A stretch of 57,447 bases of DNA, taken from the NCBI GenBank assembly GCA_020445415.1, contig JAGRGP010000110.1:1-57447 (forward strand), in the 5' to 3' direction. The position numbers and the translations under genes are program-made. The notes under the pieces are model-generated. The model was not told the origin of the DNA and searched no databases. It saw only the letters and a program-made list of their open reading frames with translations. Below, one piece after another: positions 1-8,959 of the stretch (position 1 is its first letter; each line of letters opens with the position of its first letter). The stretch comes from Gammaproteobacteria bacterium. GTDB lineage: Bacteria; Pseudomonadota; Gammaproteobacteria; Chromatiales; Chromatiaceae.

Positions 1-101
1 GCTCCATCGTAGAGGGGACCAAGCCCGGAATCGACCAGATGGGCCTGTGTGCCGCTGGACATAGTGAGCAGAGCGCTGCCCCACGCTGACCGGATGGCCA
101 C
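1..101 (-). CDS. HupE/UreJ-like membrane protein, 5' end only
   Basis: The last gene of the leftward run enters the window edge. From a GTG at 101 the frame stays open to base 1 and reads a short hydrophobic leader followed by AHLVDSGLGPLYDG. I recall a similar AHLV-TGLGP-YDG start in HupE/UreJ-associated membrane proteins. It lies 9 bases after the stop of the preceding HupE-type gene, so it is probably in the same operon. No clear ribosome binding site is visible, so the exact start is uncertain. Only about 33 codons are present. Confidence 0.55.
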   Translation of the reverse strand, partial: MAIRSAWGSALLTMSSGTQAHLVDSGLGPLYDG

Positions 102-109
102 GCGTTTTG

Positions 110-700
110 TCACAGTGCGTCCCAAAGAAAATAGACGCCCGCAGTCATGATCAAGCCACCGGTAGCACGCAGGATAGTGCCGCCTTCCTCCCAACGCTGG
201 AGGGAGCCGATGGCGATCCCGATGCCATGCAGCAAACCCGTACCCATAACGAAGCCGAGGCTGTAGAGTAAAGCATCCTGGCCAGGTTCGAGCTCCTTCC
301 CGTGCGCATGGCCGTGAAACACAGCGAAGAAGGTCACGATAGTCACTGCTGCTGGCAACGGCAATCGAATCTGGCCAACCACCAATGCCCCGAGGATGAC
401 GGCCGAAACAGCAATTCCGATTTCGACAGCAGGCAGTTGAACGCCCACCAGTCCTAGCATGCCGCCTACAGCCATCAACATGGGGAAGGCTACCGGCAGT
501 ATCCATAGCGCCGGTAGACCGAGTTGGGCGCCCCACAGGCCTACGGCAATCATGGCGAGCACGTGGTCGAGGCCCGAAGCCGGATGGGCGAGCCCGCTCA
601 GAATGTCGCCAGCCTGCGCCGAATTGGCATGAGCCCAGGTTGACAGGGGCCAGAAGGCAAGCGATGTGACCAAAAAGCCGAGGGACCATGTCGGGTTCAT
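110..700 (-). CDS. HupE/UreJ family membrane protein
   Basis: 196-residue integral membrane protein. A signal-like hydrophobic segment (about 5-23) is followed by the family motif HPxxGxDH at 39-46, a second histidine cluster FHGHAHG at 128-134 and TGLLHGIG near 154-161. Several hydrophobic segments cover the rest. HupE/UreJ proteins are known or proposed nickel/cobalt permeases linked to hydrogenase or urease, but neither enzyme is present here, so the substrate is open. It is 8 bases downstream of a larger HupE-like gene and probably shares its operon. The length is normal for the family. Confidence 0.88.
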   Translation of the reverse strand: MNPTWSLGFLVTSLAFWPLSTWAHANSAQAGDILSGLAHPASGLDHVLAMIAVGLWGAQLGLPALWILPVAFPMLMAVGGMLGLVGVQLPAVEIGIAVSAVILGALVVGQIRLPLPAAVTIVTFFAVFHGHAHGKELEPGQDALLYSLGFVMGTGLLHGIGIAIGSLQRWEEGGTILRATGGLIMTAGVYFLWDAL

Positions 701-708
701 GGGTTTCT

Positions 709-1713
709 CTAAAACATTATCAGGGTACGCTGGATGGTCCAGTAAGTGCCCAGGGATCCGATGATGTAAGCGGGGGCGAGATCAGCCCAGTGCGGCCAAC
801 GGAATTGCAGGGTTTGCAACGACCAGTACGAGAGTAGAGCCAGGGCCACAAAGAAGAGATGCCCCAACTCGACGCCGACGTTAAACATTGCTAAGGCTAG
901 CGGTACTTCGGGCTGCGGCATGCCAATAGTGGACAGCCCGCTGGCAAAGCCAAATCCATGCAGTAGACCGAAACACAATGCGACGAGCCAGGGATGACGA
1001 ATGGTGAAGCTGGTCGCACCGCGCCGGGCACGCACTATTTCCAGGGCGAGAAAAAGAATTGACAGGGCAATGGCGGCATTTAGTGGTGGGCCTGGGACTT
1101 CAGTGTAGCCGAGAGTGGCGAGCGCCAGCGTTACACTGTGAGCGAGAGTAAAGGCGGTGATCGTCTCGACTAAACGGCGTCTTCCGCGCACGATGATCAG
1201 CAAGCCTAGCATAAATAATAGATGGTCGATGCCAAGCAGGATGTGGTTGAAACCTAACCTTATGTATTCTCCGGCGGTGGCGAACCAGGGCCGTTCGCCC
1301 CGCAGCACGACGCTGGGTGTGGCCGGGTGCACCGCCTGAGATGTCTGGCTGCCGTCAAGCCGTGACAGGCGCACGAAGACATCGGTGATGGTTTGCTCCA
1401 ACCCGGGGAAACCAATGGTACTGCCATCAAGCGTATCTGGTGGAAACGCAACGACCAGCCGGTGGAGATAGGAATCAGTCAGGTATTGAATCGTTCGGTC
1501 GCCAACAGACTGCCAATCCGATGGCAACGCGAGGCGAGCCGGATGCGGCTTGCCATAGTAGATCGGAGCCCGCCAGATGATCTCCCAGCGCTCTGTGGTG
1601 AGCTGCCTGATCTCCAGCAAGCCAGGTTGGGATTCGTGTGCGATACCGAGCGCGGACCATGCTCCTGCAAAGAGCAATAGAAGGGCGGCGAGTCGAACAC
1701 GGGTTACTTTCAT
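709..1713 (-). CDS. HupE/UreJ_2 family protein with periplasmic N-terminal domain
   Basis: 334 residues. A signal peptide (about 1-25) leads into a soluble periplasmic region of about 120 residues, followed by a membrane domain with the histidine/aspartate motif NHILLGIDHLLF at 156-167, FTLAHSVTLAL at 188-198 and a later GLLHGFGFASGL. This is the HupE/UreJ_2 architecture. Its start overlaps the stop of the upstream isomerase gene by four bases (ATGA), which points to coupled translation. Likely role is metal or small-solute transport in the inner membrane. The substrate cannot be read from sequence. Confidence 0.88.
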   Translation of the reverse strand: MKVTRVRLAALLLLFAGAWSALGIAHESQPGLLEIRQLTTERWEIIWRAPIYYGKPHPARLALPSDWQSVGDRTIQYLTDSYLHRLVVAFPPDTLDGSTIGFPGLEQTITDVFVRLSRLDGSQTSQAVHPATPSVVLRGERPWFATAGEYIRLGFNHILLGIDHLLFMLGLLIIVRGRRRLVETITAFTLAHSVTLALATLGYTEVPGPPLNAAIALSILFLALEIVRARRGATSFTIRHPWLVALCFGLLHGFGFASGLSTIGMPQPEVPLALAMFNVGVELGHLFFVALALLSYWSLQTLQFRWPHWADLAPAYIIGSLGTYWTIQRTLIMF

Positions 1714-2639
1714 AAGTTTGCTGTTGTCGAGTTGTCGAGTGTTTTTTCGACTGGCTCCACCGGAGCGGCTTCTTCCCCTACCAGAGTAGACTTGCCCGGC
1801 AACGCACCAGCGTCGCCATCACCTTCGATGATAATTTCATAGCGAACGCGCAAGTGTTGGTATGCCGCTTCCTTGGACTCGCGACGACGTTGGTCCTGCC
1901 ATTCGGCCAGGACAGCCTCACGGATATCCTCAAGTGCCGGTTGCCGGGCGGATTGGCGCTTTGTAAGGTGAACAAGGTGTATTCCAAAGGGGGATAGCAA
2001 AGGTCCTTGCCATGTTCCCGTTTCTATATCCATTAGGGTAAGGGTAAATTTTTCTCCGAACAGTCGGGTTGTCTCGTCCCAGGAGGCTTCCTCGACTTGC
2101 GTAGCAAGCATACCGGCATCGCCCAGTCCCTCGGGGGGGATGCCGTCACGGAGTTGCTCAAGCAAGTGCTGGGCCTCTGCAGCCGGGTTGGCGTGCTTCT
2201 CTGGATTGACATATACCTGGCGGAACGATAGTCGTGCGGGTTCGCTGAATCGTCCGACATTTTGCTCGGCAAAACGGGCCAGTTCATCTTCGGGCGGTTC
2301 CATCCGTGCCGACAGGTCATCGAGAATGAACGACAGCTTGAGTGCAAGGCGGTTGCGGATATAGGGATCGTTTTGGTCGAGGCCCATCGCCCGGGCTTCG
2401 CGGTAATAAATTTCGTTACGGATATGCCGCTCTATCATTTCGTCAAGTTCGTGCCGCGTGGGCGGGCGCAGCCAGATACGGGAGAAATACGCAGCAAGTT
2501 GTTCTACCTGGACGGTCGTGACGACGATCCGCCTGCTGCTCGATGGAGTTGTCTCCTCTTGGTTGAAGTCGAAGACAAAAAACAGCACGGCTCCCAGGAG
2601 GAGAAAGTGAAACAATGGCTCACGCAGTAGCCTTCGCAT
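1710..2639 (-). CDS. Membrane-anchored parvulin-type peptidyl-prolyl isomerase
   Basis: 309 residues. One N-terminal membrane segment (about 10-25) anchors a periplasmic protein. A SurA/PpiC-like N-terminal helical region is followed by a rotamase-type domain (about 145-235) ending in a GxWxGPLLSPFGIHLVHL segment typical of parvulins. A charged C-terminal tail follows. Such isomerases help fold exported or outer-membrane proteins. Here it would serve the adjoining HupE-type proteins or the DUF3604 protein, with which it forms an operon (50-base gap upstream, four-base overlap downstream). The family assignment is by motif and arrangement. Confidence 0.85.
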   Translation of the reverse strand: MRRLLREPLFHFLLLGAVLFFVFDFNQEETTPSSSRRIVVTTVQVEQLAAYFSRIWLRPPTRHELDEMIERHIRNEIYYREARAMGLDQNDPYIRNRLALKLSFILDDLSARMEPPEDELARFAEQNVGRFSEPARLSFRQVYVNPEKHANPAAEAQHLLEQLRDGIPPEGLGDAGMLATQVEEASWDETTRLFGEKFTLTLMDIETGTWQGPLLSPFGIHLVHLTKRQSARQPALEDIREAVLAEWQDQRRRESKEAAYQHLRVRYEIIIEGDGDAGALPGKSTLVGEEAAPVEPVEKTLDNSTTANL

Positions 2640-2689
2640 TAAACCACCGTCCTTTTTCTTTATCGGTGTGGGGATACGCTAGGGACGTT

Positions 2690-4627
2690 TTAGCCTTTTC
2701 CTGGCGTATACCAAATTGGCGAAGTGTAGGCGCGCTCCTGATGGGTAGGCTCGATACCCACTGGTAATGCAACGCCATAGAAGGCCGCGTCGTAGGTAGT
2801 CCAGCGTGGCGTCGGAATCTCCAGTACGCGCACGTAGTAGAAAGCTCGCTGATTCGGGTCAAATGATGGGTCTTTCCAATAGGCCATCATTACCGCGTCG
2901 CCAATGCTATTCGTGTAGCTGGCCGTTTTTACATCCACGGTGTTGCCCACCGGTTTTTCGCAGCGGTGTTTGTCGTTGAGTGCGCGGTCGTCCGAGCACA
3001 GCACGTCGTACACCTGCTCATGCAGCTTACCCTCGACGTCGAGCCAACCCTTGACGATCTGTATGCGATCCAGGTTAGCACCGTCCACGTCGCGGAGCGC
3101 CCTGATCATCAGGGTGGGGGATTTACCCTCAATGGCGTCACGCAGGTCGCCGCCCATGGGCACGCCACGCTGGTAGCCGGTTTCGGCGAATTCAGGTAGT
3201 TGCACCTCGGATACCTCAAAATCCCAGCCAGCGAAGACACGTACAGTCATGCGGGTACCAGTGGTTGCGTAGACCTCCTTGCGTTTGATGGCATCCCAGA
3301 TCGCCTCACGCGTATTGTCGGTTGCCCAGACCGCTGCCAAGCCGGACGCCAGTGTCCTGAAATGACGGATGGTGACGTCCGGGCCTCCTGGTTGCTGCAG
3401 ATAACCGGTGATCTTCTCGTCGAACCGCTGGGGGTTGGCCGAGGGTTCTCCCGGCGTAGCCTTGCCAAAATAGTTGTTCTCCTCAACCGTTGCTAGCGAG
3501 GTGTGACTGTCGGTGGAGCCCACCAAGCCGAACTTGAAAGGGTTGGCGCCGAGGCGCTCTTCGTATTTCAACCCACGTTTCAATGCCTCGCGGGCGTACT
3601 CGCGTGGCAGCATCTCTGGGGTCTTTGGTTCGGGGCCAAAACTGCCCTTATCCCAGGTACCGTAGTCCGCGAATTCATCGTTCGGTGAAAGCGACGGATG
3701 GGCTTCTCCGTCACCTTTCATCTGCGTGACCTCATAGACTGGCTCCCAGCGCATACGCAGCTGGGCGTAATCTCGTGACAGTTCCTTGCCAGAGAATGTG
3801 CGATCATCGAACATCAGGCCGTTGGAGAGGTTGCCGTTATGCGCGATTGCGAGCGCCCGACCGCCGGTCTTCTTCTCGTAGGCTTGCATCCAGTCCCACA
3901 GATCCTCGGGATCGGTCGAGTCATAGTTGGAAAACGGCAGAATCTGGTCGGCCTCCTGCTTGCCGTCGCGGAAAATAACGTTGCGATGCAAGTTGTTGCC
4001 GCCTGGGCTCGAAGTCCACTCGAAGCCGAGTAGCGCGGTGAATCTCCCCGGTTCGTTGAACTGCTCGGCGGCGGCCGTGAGGCGTTCCCACATTGTCTGA
4101 ATCAGTGCATCCTGACCCGCGAGCGGATCCTGGCGTGCGCTCATACGCTCGCCCCAGAGCGTATAGGCTTCCCAGGGTTTGCCATCATACACGAGCTGAG
4201 CAATCTGCTTGCCGAACTCGAGCTTGAGCAGTTCCGGATTGCGTTCGACAATCATTGGTGCGAGCCCCAGGTTCTCCGCGTGGTCGGCTGTGACCAGAAA
4301 ATCCAGCGGGCGTCTTAGTCGGGCGCGCACGCCGGTGCTCGAGACGACGGTCTCACCACGGGCGAAGCGGTATGCTTCCTCCGGCCCGAGCCGGTTGCCG
4401 ACCATGCCAGCATCTGTGGACAGTGACGTGTGCAAGTGGGTGTCGCCCCACAAAACACGCTGCGGATAGTCGATGTTAAGGTAGGGAGAATATTCTTTTT
4501 TGCCGATGTGGTTGTTAGCTGTTGGTTCGTTGCTATTATCCGCGTGCGCATTTTTTGCATGGAGACTGGCCAGCGTAATCAGGGAAGCCGCTACGACGAT
4601 GATTAGTAGTTGAGTTTTTGGGGCCAT
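2690..4627 (-). CDS. DUF3604 domain protein, exported
   Basis: 645 residues with a signal peptide (about 1-29). The mature protein begins with the segment YPQRVLWGDTHLHTSLSTDAG, whose GDTHLHT motif recalls metal-binding PHP-type hydrolases, and later has LVTADHAENLG, LGFEWTS and VGSTDSHTS segments. This is the DUF3604 family, whose enzymatic role is not established. The histidine/aspartate motifs suggest a metal-dependent hydrolase working in the periplasm. It heads the leftward run with the isomerase and HupE-like genes. No sigma-54 or AraC-type element was found in the 176 bases upstream. Confidence 0.85.
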   Translation of the reverse strand: MAPKTQLLIIVVAASLITLASLHAKNAHADNSNEPTANNHIGKKEYSPYLNIDYPQRVLWGDTHLHTSLSTDAGMVGNRLGPEEAYRFARGETVVSSTGVRARLRRPLDFLVTADHAENLGLAPMIVERNPELLKLEFGKQIAQLVYDGKPWEAYTLWGERMSARQDPLAGQDALIQTMWERLTAAAEQFNEPGRFTALLGFEWTSSPGGNNLHRNVIFRDGKQEADQILPFSNYDSTDPEDLWDWMQAYEKKTGGRALAIAHNGNLSNGLMFDDRTFSGKELSRDYAQLRMRWEPVYEVTQMKGDGEAHPSLSPNDEFADYGTWDKGSFGPEPKTPEMLPREYAREALKRGLKYEERLGANPFKFGLVGSTDSHTSLATVEENNYFGKATPGEPSANPQRFDEKITGYLQQPGGPDVTIRHFRTLASGLAAVWATDNTREAIWDAIKRKEVYATTGTRMTVRVFAGWDFEVSEVQLPEFAETGYQRGVPMGGDLRDAIEGKSPTLMIRALRDVDGANLDRIQIVKGWLDVEGKLHEQVYDVLCSDDRALNDKHRCEKPVGNTVDVKTASYTNSIGDAVMMAYWKDPSFDPNQRAFYYVRVLEIPTPRWTTYDAAFYGVALPVGIEPTHQERAYTSPIWYTPGKG

Positions 4628-4803
4628 AATTGCTCTCCACTTTCTTGGTGACTAACCAAAACGTTGGTAATGCGAATTTCCAGCATCAAGAAAAAATCCC
4701 CAGTCACAGTCGGGAACTTTAATTGAGCACTGCGAACAGCGGTCTGTTACGGAGCAAATTGTTCAATCGTCGATTCTAGCTAGGGTAGCTTCCGCACCCG
4801 GTG

Positions 4804-5562
4804 CTAAAATGACCACGTCAATCCGATCTGCCAGCCCTGCTGTCTTACGTCATATATAAAATCATTCTCCTCATAATCGACGTCGAACATTCGGTAACCT
4901 ATGGCTGTACCAATCGCCTGGTTCCACTGGTATCCGATCGCACCGTTGAACTCGTAGAAATGATCCGAGCCGACGCCGAAGCCGCCGAGAATAACGCCCC
5001 CTTCCAGATAGAATTTCGTTCCACCCAAGGGTGTACGCCCCTTGATACCCAGCGCTGGGTCTATCCAGGATTCATCATTCGTCACTTTTTTCCCAGCCAG
5101 TAATCCCAAACCACCTCCGAACCTGAGTTTGGAGTCGACATGCCAGTAGCGCGCACCGAGCATCAGATCGATAAGCGCCTGATCGTGCCGGTAGATCTCG
5201 TACTGGTAAGCCAAAGAAAAGACGCTGGTTTTCGTGACTGAGCGTAAGGTCAGACCGATCGGCGACGGTATTAGCTCTTCCTCAGATCGGACGTCGCTGT
5301 AGAGAAAGTCTGTTACCAAGCCGTGTCGACCGTGTTTTGCGTCGACTAAAAACATCAGACTAGATTCAGTATCATCCAGCGCATCGCTCGCCGGTATATC
5401 GATTGGGGCAGCGGGTGCGCCTGGGATCGTGGCAACATCCCCCTTCAGACCTGCAAACCAAAGGTAAGGGGTAAGACGAATCTGCCAGCTGTCGGCTGCC
5501 AAAGAGGTTAGAGGCAAGATCTGAAGGATTGCCAAGGGCAACAGCAACAGGCGCGAAGGCAT
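4804..5562 (-). CDS. Outer-membrane beta-barrel protein
   Basis: 252 residues. Signal peptide (about 1-22, cut near LAA), then alternating hydrophobic/polar strands typical of a small barrel, ending in WQIGLTWSF with the C-terminal phenylalanine used by the BAM complex. The start of the mature part (SWQIRLTPYLWFAGLKGDV) is typical of uncharacterised proteobacterial outer-membrane barrels. No substrate can be assigned. The start ATG has an AGGAGAG-like site upstream. A 53-bp element shared with the araC promoter region lies about 160-210 bases upstream, suggesting common control. Confidence 0.85.
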   Translation of the reverse strand: MPSRLLLLPLAILQILPLTSLAADSWQIRLTPYLWFAGLKGDVATIPGAPAAPIDIPASDALDDTESSLMFLVDAKHGRHGLVTDFLYSDVRSEEELIPSPIGLTLRSVTKTSVFSLAYQYEIYRHDQALIDLMLGARYWHVDSKLRFGGGLGLLAGKKVTNDESWIDPALGIKGRTPLGGTKFYLEGGVILGGFGVGSDHFYEFNGAIGYQWNQAIGTAIGYRMFDVDYEENDFIYDVRQQGWQIGLTWSF

Positions 5563-5720
5563 CGAATTCTCTCCTTAATGATATGGTACGAAACAGCTAC
5601 GTCGCGACAAATTGATAGTAAATTTGAAATGCTTGAGGCCATTTATAGGTGAATGTTAAAAAAGCCATAAACCTACTCACAACCGCCACGGGACTGTTCT
5701 CTCAGGTATCACTGAACCAA

Positions 5721-5773
5721 TTTTATGGTATTTTAGCCATCGATTACTTCAATATCAGTCATTACGCGCCATT
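5721..5773. promoter_or_regulatory. 53-bp conserved element, copy 1 (upstream of barrel gene)
   Basis: Matches 10990-11042 at 45 of 53 positions without gaps. Core segments TTTTATGGTATTTT, CCATCGATTACT and CGCGCCATT are identical. Copy 2 lies just in front of the AraC-type gene. Noncoding conservation of this length at two promoters suggests binding by the AraC-type regulator or a shared promoter. Confidence 0.7.
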
Positions 5774-6388
5774 GTAGGATATTAGATGATGCATTTGGTT
5801 GAACACTGACAGGTTCGACATGGATGCAACCGTGGCTGTCTCAATGCAGACCACCTCCCATCAACAATAAGTCTTAAACATTCTGAAACTTGGTCCTAAC
5901 TTCTAAGCTTTTTGTCGCATTGTGTTTCTTGGGCGCTATAAAGCCTGACCGATACTGACGGGACGCCCTACAATCGCCCGCTTGCGACTCTTGGCGCCTC
6001 GCTTGGCGGTCTATTCTGGATGCATTAGCTCCCGTCCAGCGATTTAGCGACGCGGCAGCAATCGATTACTCTGCAGAGCTGCGGATAATTCCGAAATGTA
6101 ATATCTTCGACAGCCTTTCCCCGTTGCCGGGGAGACTTGGCGTGGGTTGGCTCCAGCAGGTGCTGTTCGCAGAGGCCTGCAGGGTGGCCCCAAAATGCCG
6201 ACCTGCAGTGCAGAACTATGAACTGGGATGTTGGAGTCGAATTGTGCCTGGACCAGAGGACTGGGTGTCTGGGTTGGTCTTGCCGGTTCAGACGAAGATG
6301 TCAGCATCCAGATAATGAGAGGGCATCCGTTTCAATTTTATAATATTAAAAAAGGGATAATCCCAGGCTTCCGCCGTCAGGGTGCACC

Positions 6389-6408
6389 CTCGCCCCTGAG
6401 AGGGCGAG
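6389..6408. repeat. Hairpin CTCGCCC-6-GGGCGAG
   Basis: A 7-bp perfect inverted repeat with a 6-base loop. It sits beside a second hairpin at 6464-6483, and no T-run follows on either strand. Possibly part of a dispersed palindromic repeat; copies elsewhere in the genome cannot be seen from here. Confidence 0.5.
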
Positions 6409-6463
6409 AGTGGGAGTTGTTGGCCAAAGGGATGACCAACTGGCCTCTAGACGCAATTCTAAG

Positions 6464-6483
6464 CCACCGGCTAGAGCCGGTGG
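6464..6483. repeat. Hairpin CCACCGGCT-AG-AGCCGGTGG
   Basis: A 9-bp inverted repeat (or 7-bp stem with 6-base loop) 8 bases beyond the stop of the HdeA-like gene. It could act as that gene's terminator, though the following T-run is on the other strand (GGTATTTT). The AAGCC-stem-GGTGGGGT form also resembles the terminal hairpins of IS200/IS605 elements; no transposase is nearby. Confidence 0.5.
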
Positions 6484-6490
6484 GGTATTT

Positions 6491-6805
6491 TCACATAGCG
6501 ATTTTTTCGAAAGCGTGCAGCGCATTCTCCGCAGGATGGTCCAGGCAGTAGTCGATAAACTGGTCGGTAATCTGGGCCAGTACTTCGACATCGTACTGGG
6601 TGGTGTTTTTCTTACCCAGTATGTAGCCGTGAGCAAACGCCAATGCTATTTCACGGTCATCTCCGGACAAGCGCATGATCTCCTTACACGATTGGGTGCC
6701 GAAATCGCGTTTCGTGTTCGAGACTTCAGCGGCGATGATGGCAGTGGAGAGCAGAACAAAGGTGATCGCGGCCACGGCTGCTGGAATAAGACGTGATTTA
6801 AACAT
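6491..6805 (-). CDS. HdeA/HdeB-like periplasmic protein
   Basis: 104 residues from the ATG at 6805, chosen because CAGGAGC stands just upstream and a signal peptide (MFKSRLIPAAVAAITFVLLSTA) starts there. The mature part has the pair of cysteines (SCKEIM and DYCLDHP) about 50 residues apart that form the disulfide in HdeA-type acid-stress chaperones. In enterobacteria these bind unfolding proteins in the acidified periplasm. The fold is inferred; acid function here is untested. It follows the glycine-zipper gene by 41 bases and is probably co-transcribed with it. Confidence 0.75.
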   Translation of the reverse strand: MFKSRLIPAAVAAITFVLLSTAIIAAEVSNTKRDFGTQSCKEIMRLSGDDREIALAFAHGYILGKKNTTQYDVEVLAQITDQFIDYCLDHPAENALHAFEKIAM

Positions 6806-6846
6806 GAGATGCTCCTGACATTGTTTTGAAGTAAGTATTATCGGTT

Positions 6847-7173
6847 TCAACGACCGGCCATGCAGTTATCGTAAACCCGCTTGTAGGTTTGATCTTTGTT
6901 GTAGGCACCTTTTGCGCCACCGACGACCGCTCCAAGTGCCGCGCCGCGTCGCGCTCCTTTGCTGCTCTTGTCACTGACTATTGCGCCAAACAGGGCGCCA
7001 CCCACGCCGCCGGCGGCGGCGCCACCCAAAACGCCGGACGAGTCGCGCGCCGCACGGTCGGCGCGGGCTGCACAGTCAGCCGCAGACTGCGCAAGGACGG
7101 GTGTGGCGGCGATAAGCGAGGCGCAGAACGCGAGTATTGCTGCGTGATTGCGATGTGGTTTTTTTCGCTTCAT
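6847..7173 (-). CDS. Glycine-zipper periplasmic protein
   Basis: 108 residues from the ATG at 7173 (AGGGATAA upstream). A signal peptide ends near VLAQS. A glycine/alanine-rich stretch (GGAAAGGVGGALFGAIVSD and GAALGAVVGGAKGAY) forms a glycine-zipper hairpin of the kind found in envelope proteins and lipoproteins of the YMGG/SlyB type. The C-terminal YDNCMAGR resembles the tail of that family. It lacks a lipobox. The role is likely structural or stress-related in the envelope. Confidence 0.75.
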   Translation of the reverse strand: MKRKKPHRNHAAILAFCASLIAATPVLAQSAADCAARADRAARDSSGVLGGAAAGGVGGALFGAIVSDKSSKGARRGAALGAVVGGAKGAYNKDQTYKRVYDNCMAGR

Positions 7174-7410
7174 GGGTTTATCCCTGTGTTCTAGTTTCAA
7201 TTTGTACCAAAAATCCATCAGCAAGCAACTGGGTCGCAGCCAGCGACTGCGGTCACCTTTATACTATCATTGTACGTCTTCTTACCGTGCCAGCAACAAC
7301 CCCCAAGGCTGCATGCAGGGGGCTTCATCGATAGCAAGACTCAGCTGTGATTTGGTACCACAGATTTCGGCCAGTAATATTGCACCGCCCTATACTTGTA
7401 AAGCGTCTGC

Positions 7411-8925
7411 TCAGTCGACCCGTTCCAGGTCTCCGGGCTTCCATGTTTTGTCAAACCAGGGTTCAAGCGGCCCGTAGAGCCGAAGAATCACGGCGAACCC
7501 TTTGCCCGGAATAGTTTGCACCCAGTGATTTTCCTGACCGGCCGGTGCCTCGGGTCCGAACCATATCGTATAAGATCCTTCCTTGTCCGGCGTGACGCTC
7601 GGTAGCGTGCTATCGAGCCCGGCCAGCCGCTGATCCGTCTCCAACATCGATCGATGTTGCGTGGAGTATACGACGAAGGACCAGAAATTATTAATCGGCA
7701 CCGGTCCCGGCAGTGTGACCTTGTAACTTTTGCTGCCGTCGAGATAGGCGCCACTGGCGTCATGGGCGGTGAAGGCATAGACAGACCCCGTGCCGACCTG
7801 GGGCGATGCCATCGCCGGGGTAATACCTGTTGCGGCATAATGAAACATTGTCCGGTCGTCGAGGCCGCGCACACCGTTAGTCATGAACTCGTGGCTACCA
7901 CCGGCGAAGGCAGTATACCATTGCCGATCCGGATAGAAGTAGAAGCGCTCCCGGTCGCGGGGCCTGAACAGCAGTGCGCGGGCGGTTGCGTTGCCGACTG
8001 CCGCCGCATCGGCGAGTATCCCTCGCATTCTCTCGTCGGGCATGAAGGGCACATCCTTCCTGATGCCGATCGACGCGAAGATACCGGCGATTTCAGGATC
8101 GAAGGCATCGGCCGGTTCATTCTGCACGATGGCGTTCAACTCATCGAAATACGTGGCATCGTTAGCATGGATGGTATTCATCGTCGACCCCGAAAAGTTG
8201 ACGAAGGTCTCCTCGGTGTGGGCTTTCGCTGCCGAGAGAAGATAGACCTTCATACCCGCCTTGACGCCCGCGACCGCCGCTTCCAGGCCGGCTTCAGACA
8301 CGAATGCGCGGGCGAACAACCAATGCAGATTGGTCTTGGTAGGGATGATATGGAACCCGATCAATGGGACGGGTCCGTCATAATGCGGTGGTAAGAACAG
8401 GTAGCGACCGCCGCGACCCTGGTCCGGACCGGTGACACCAATATCGGTGTCCCATCGGAAGAAGGCATCGTTGACGCCTCCAAGCAGTCCGGGAGCGACC
8501 TCCATCACGACCGGGCCCTGCTTGAGGTCGAGGCAGGTCGTCACATAGACCGTCGTCGAGTTTGCCGTAAGCCATAGCGAGCGGGCGTCCAATAGATCTT
8601 CACTGATACCGACGGTGTGGGCTGGGATGCCAGCCTGTTCGAAACCGTGGCACATCGCATAGAGTGACGCCGCCGGCATGCCGCTTAGAAATGCTTCTAC
8701 GCCACGCATGAAATCCAGATTGTCGTAGGCTTTGCGTACCGCGTCCTCATCCGGCATGCCATCGAAGAACCTCAGCGTGCCGAGGCGCTCGGTTTTCACG
8801 ATATCCGGCGTGAGCACCACCTCGGGTGTCTCGGCCGAGTACGTTTGGCCCGCAGCCGTTGAAAACGTCAGGGACAACTCGATTGCCGCCAGCAGGACAG
8901 CGGCTCGTTTGTGAAGCTGGTTCAT
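7411..8925 (-). CDS. DUF1254/DUF1214 domain protein, exported (copy A)
   Basis: 504 residues. Signal peptide (about 1-26). An N-terminal DUF1254 region (about 70-200: the YDNLDFMRGVEAFLSGMPAAS segment, later GPVVMEVAPGLLGGVNDAFFRW) is followed by a C-terminal DUF1214 region (about 385-495) ending with the conserved WVQTIPGKGFAVILRLYGP. The family is common in bacteria; its biochemical function is not firmly known. It follows copy B by 34 bases and the two form a tandem duplication in one operon. Confidence 0.9.
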   Translation of the reverse strand: MNQLHKRAAVLLAAIELSLTFSTAAGQTYSAETPEVVLTPDIVKTERLGTLRFFDGMPDEDAVRKAYDNLDFMRGVEAFLSGMPAASLYAMCHGFEQAGIPAHTVGISEDLLDARSLWLTANSTTVYVTTCLDLKQGPVVMEVAPGLLGGVNDAFFRWDTDIGVTGPDQGRGGRYLFLPPHYDGPVPLIGFHIIPTKTNLHWLFARAFVSEAGLEAAVAGVKAGMKVYLLSAAKAHTEETFVNFSGSTMNTIHANDATYFDELNAIVQNEPADAFDPEIAGIFASIGIRKDVPFMPDERMRGILADAAAVGNATARALLFRPRDRERFYFYPDRQWYTAFAGGSHEFMTNGVRGLDDRTMFHYAATGITPAMASPQVGTGSVYAFTAHDASGAYLDGSKSYKVTLPGPVPINNFWSFVVYSTQHRSMLETDQRLAGLDSTLPSVTPDKEGSYTIWFGPEAPAGQENHWVQTIPGKGFAVILRLYGPLEPWFDKTWKPGDLERVD

Positions 8926-8959
8926 CTATCTTTCCCGTTCTTATGAGTCTCAATTGCCT

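Larger units (their letters stand above)
5563..6490. other. Gene-poor interval with regulatory element and hairpins
   Basis: No convincing coding region in 928 bases: the open frames here have no signal, motif or ribosome site. The interval holds the 53-bp element (5721-5773) and two hairpins (6389-6408 and 6464-6483). It may contain remains of lost genes, but no recognisable remnant was found. Confidence 0.5.

Noticed and set aside
6044..6315. Overlapping frames on both strands as possible small genes
   Set aside because: No signal, motif or ribosome site.
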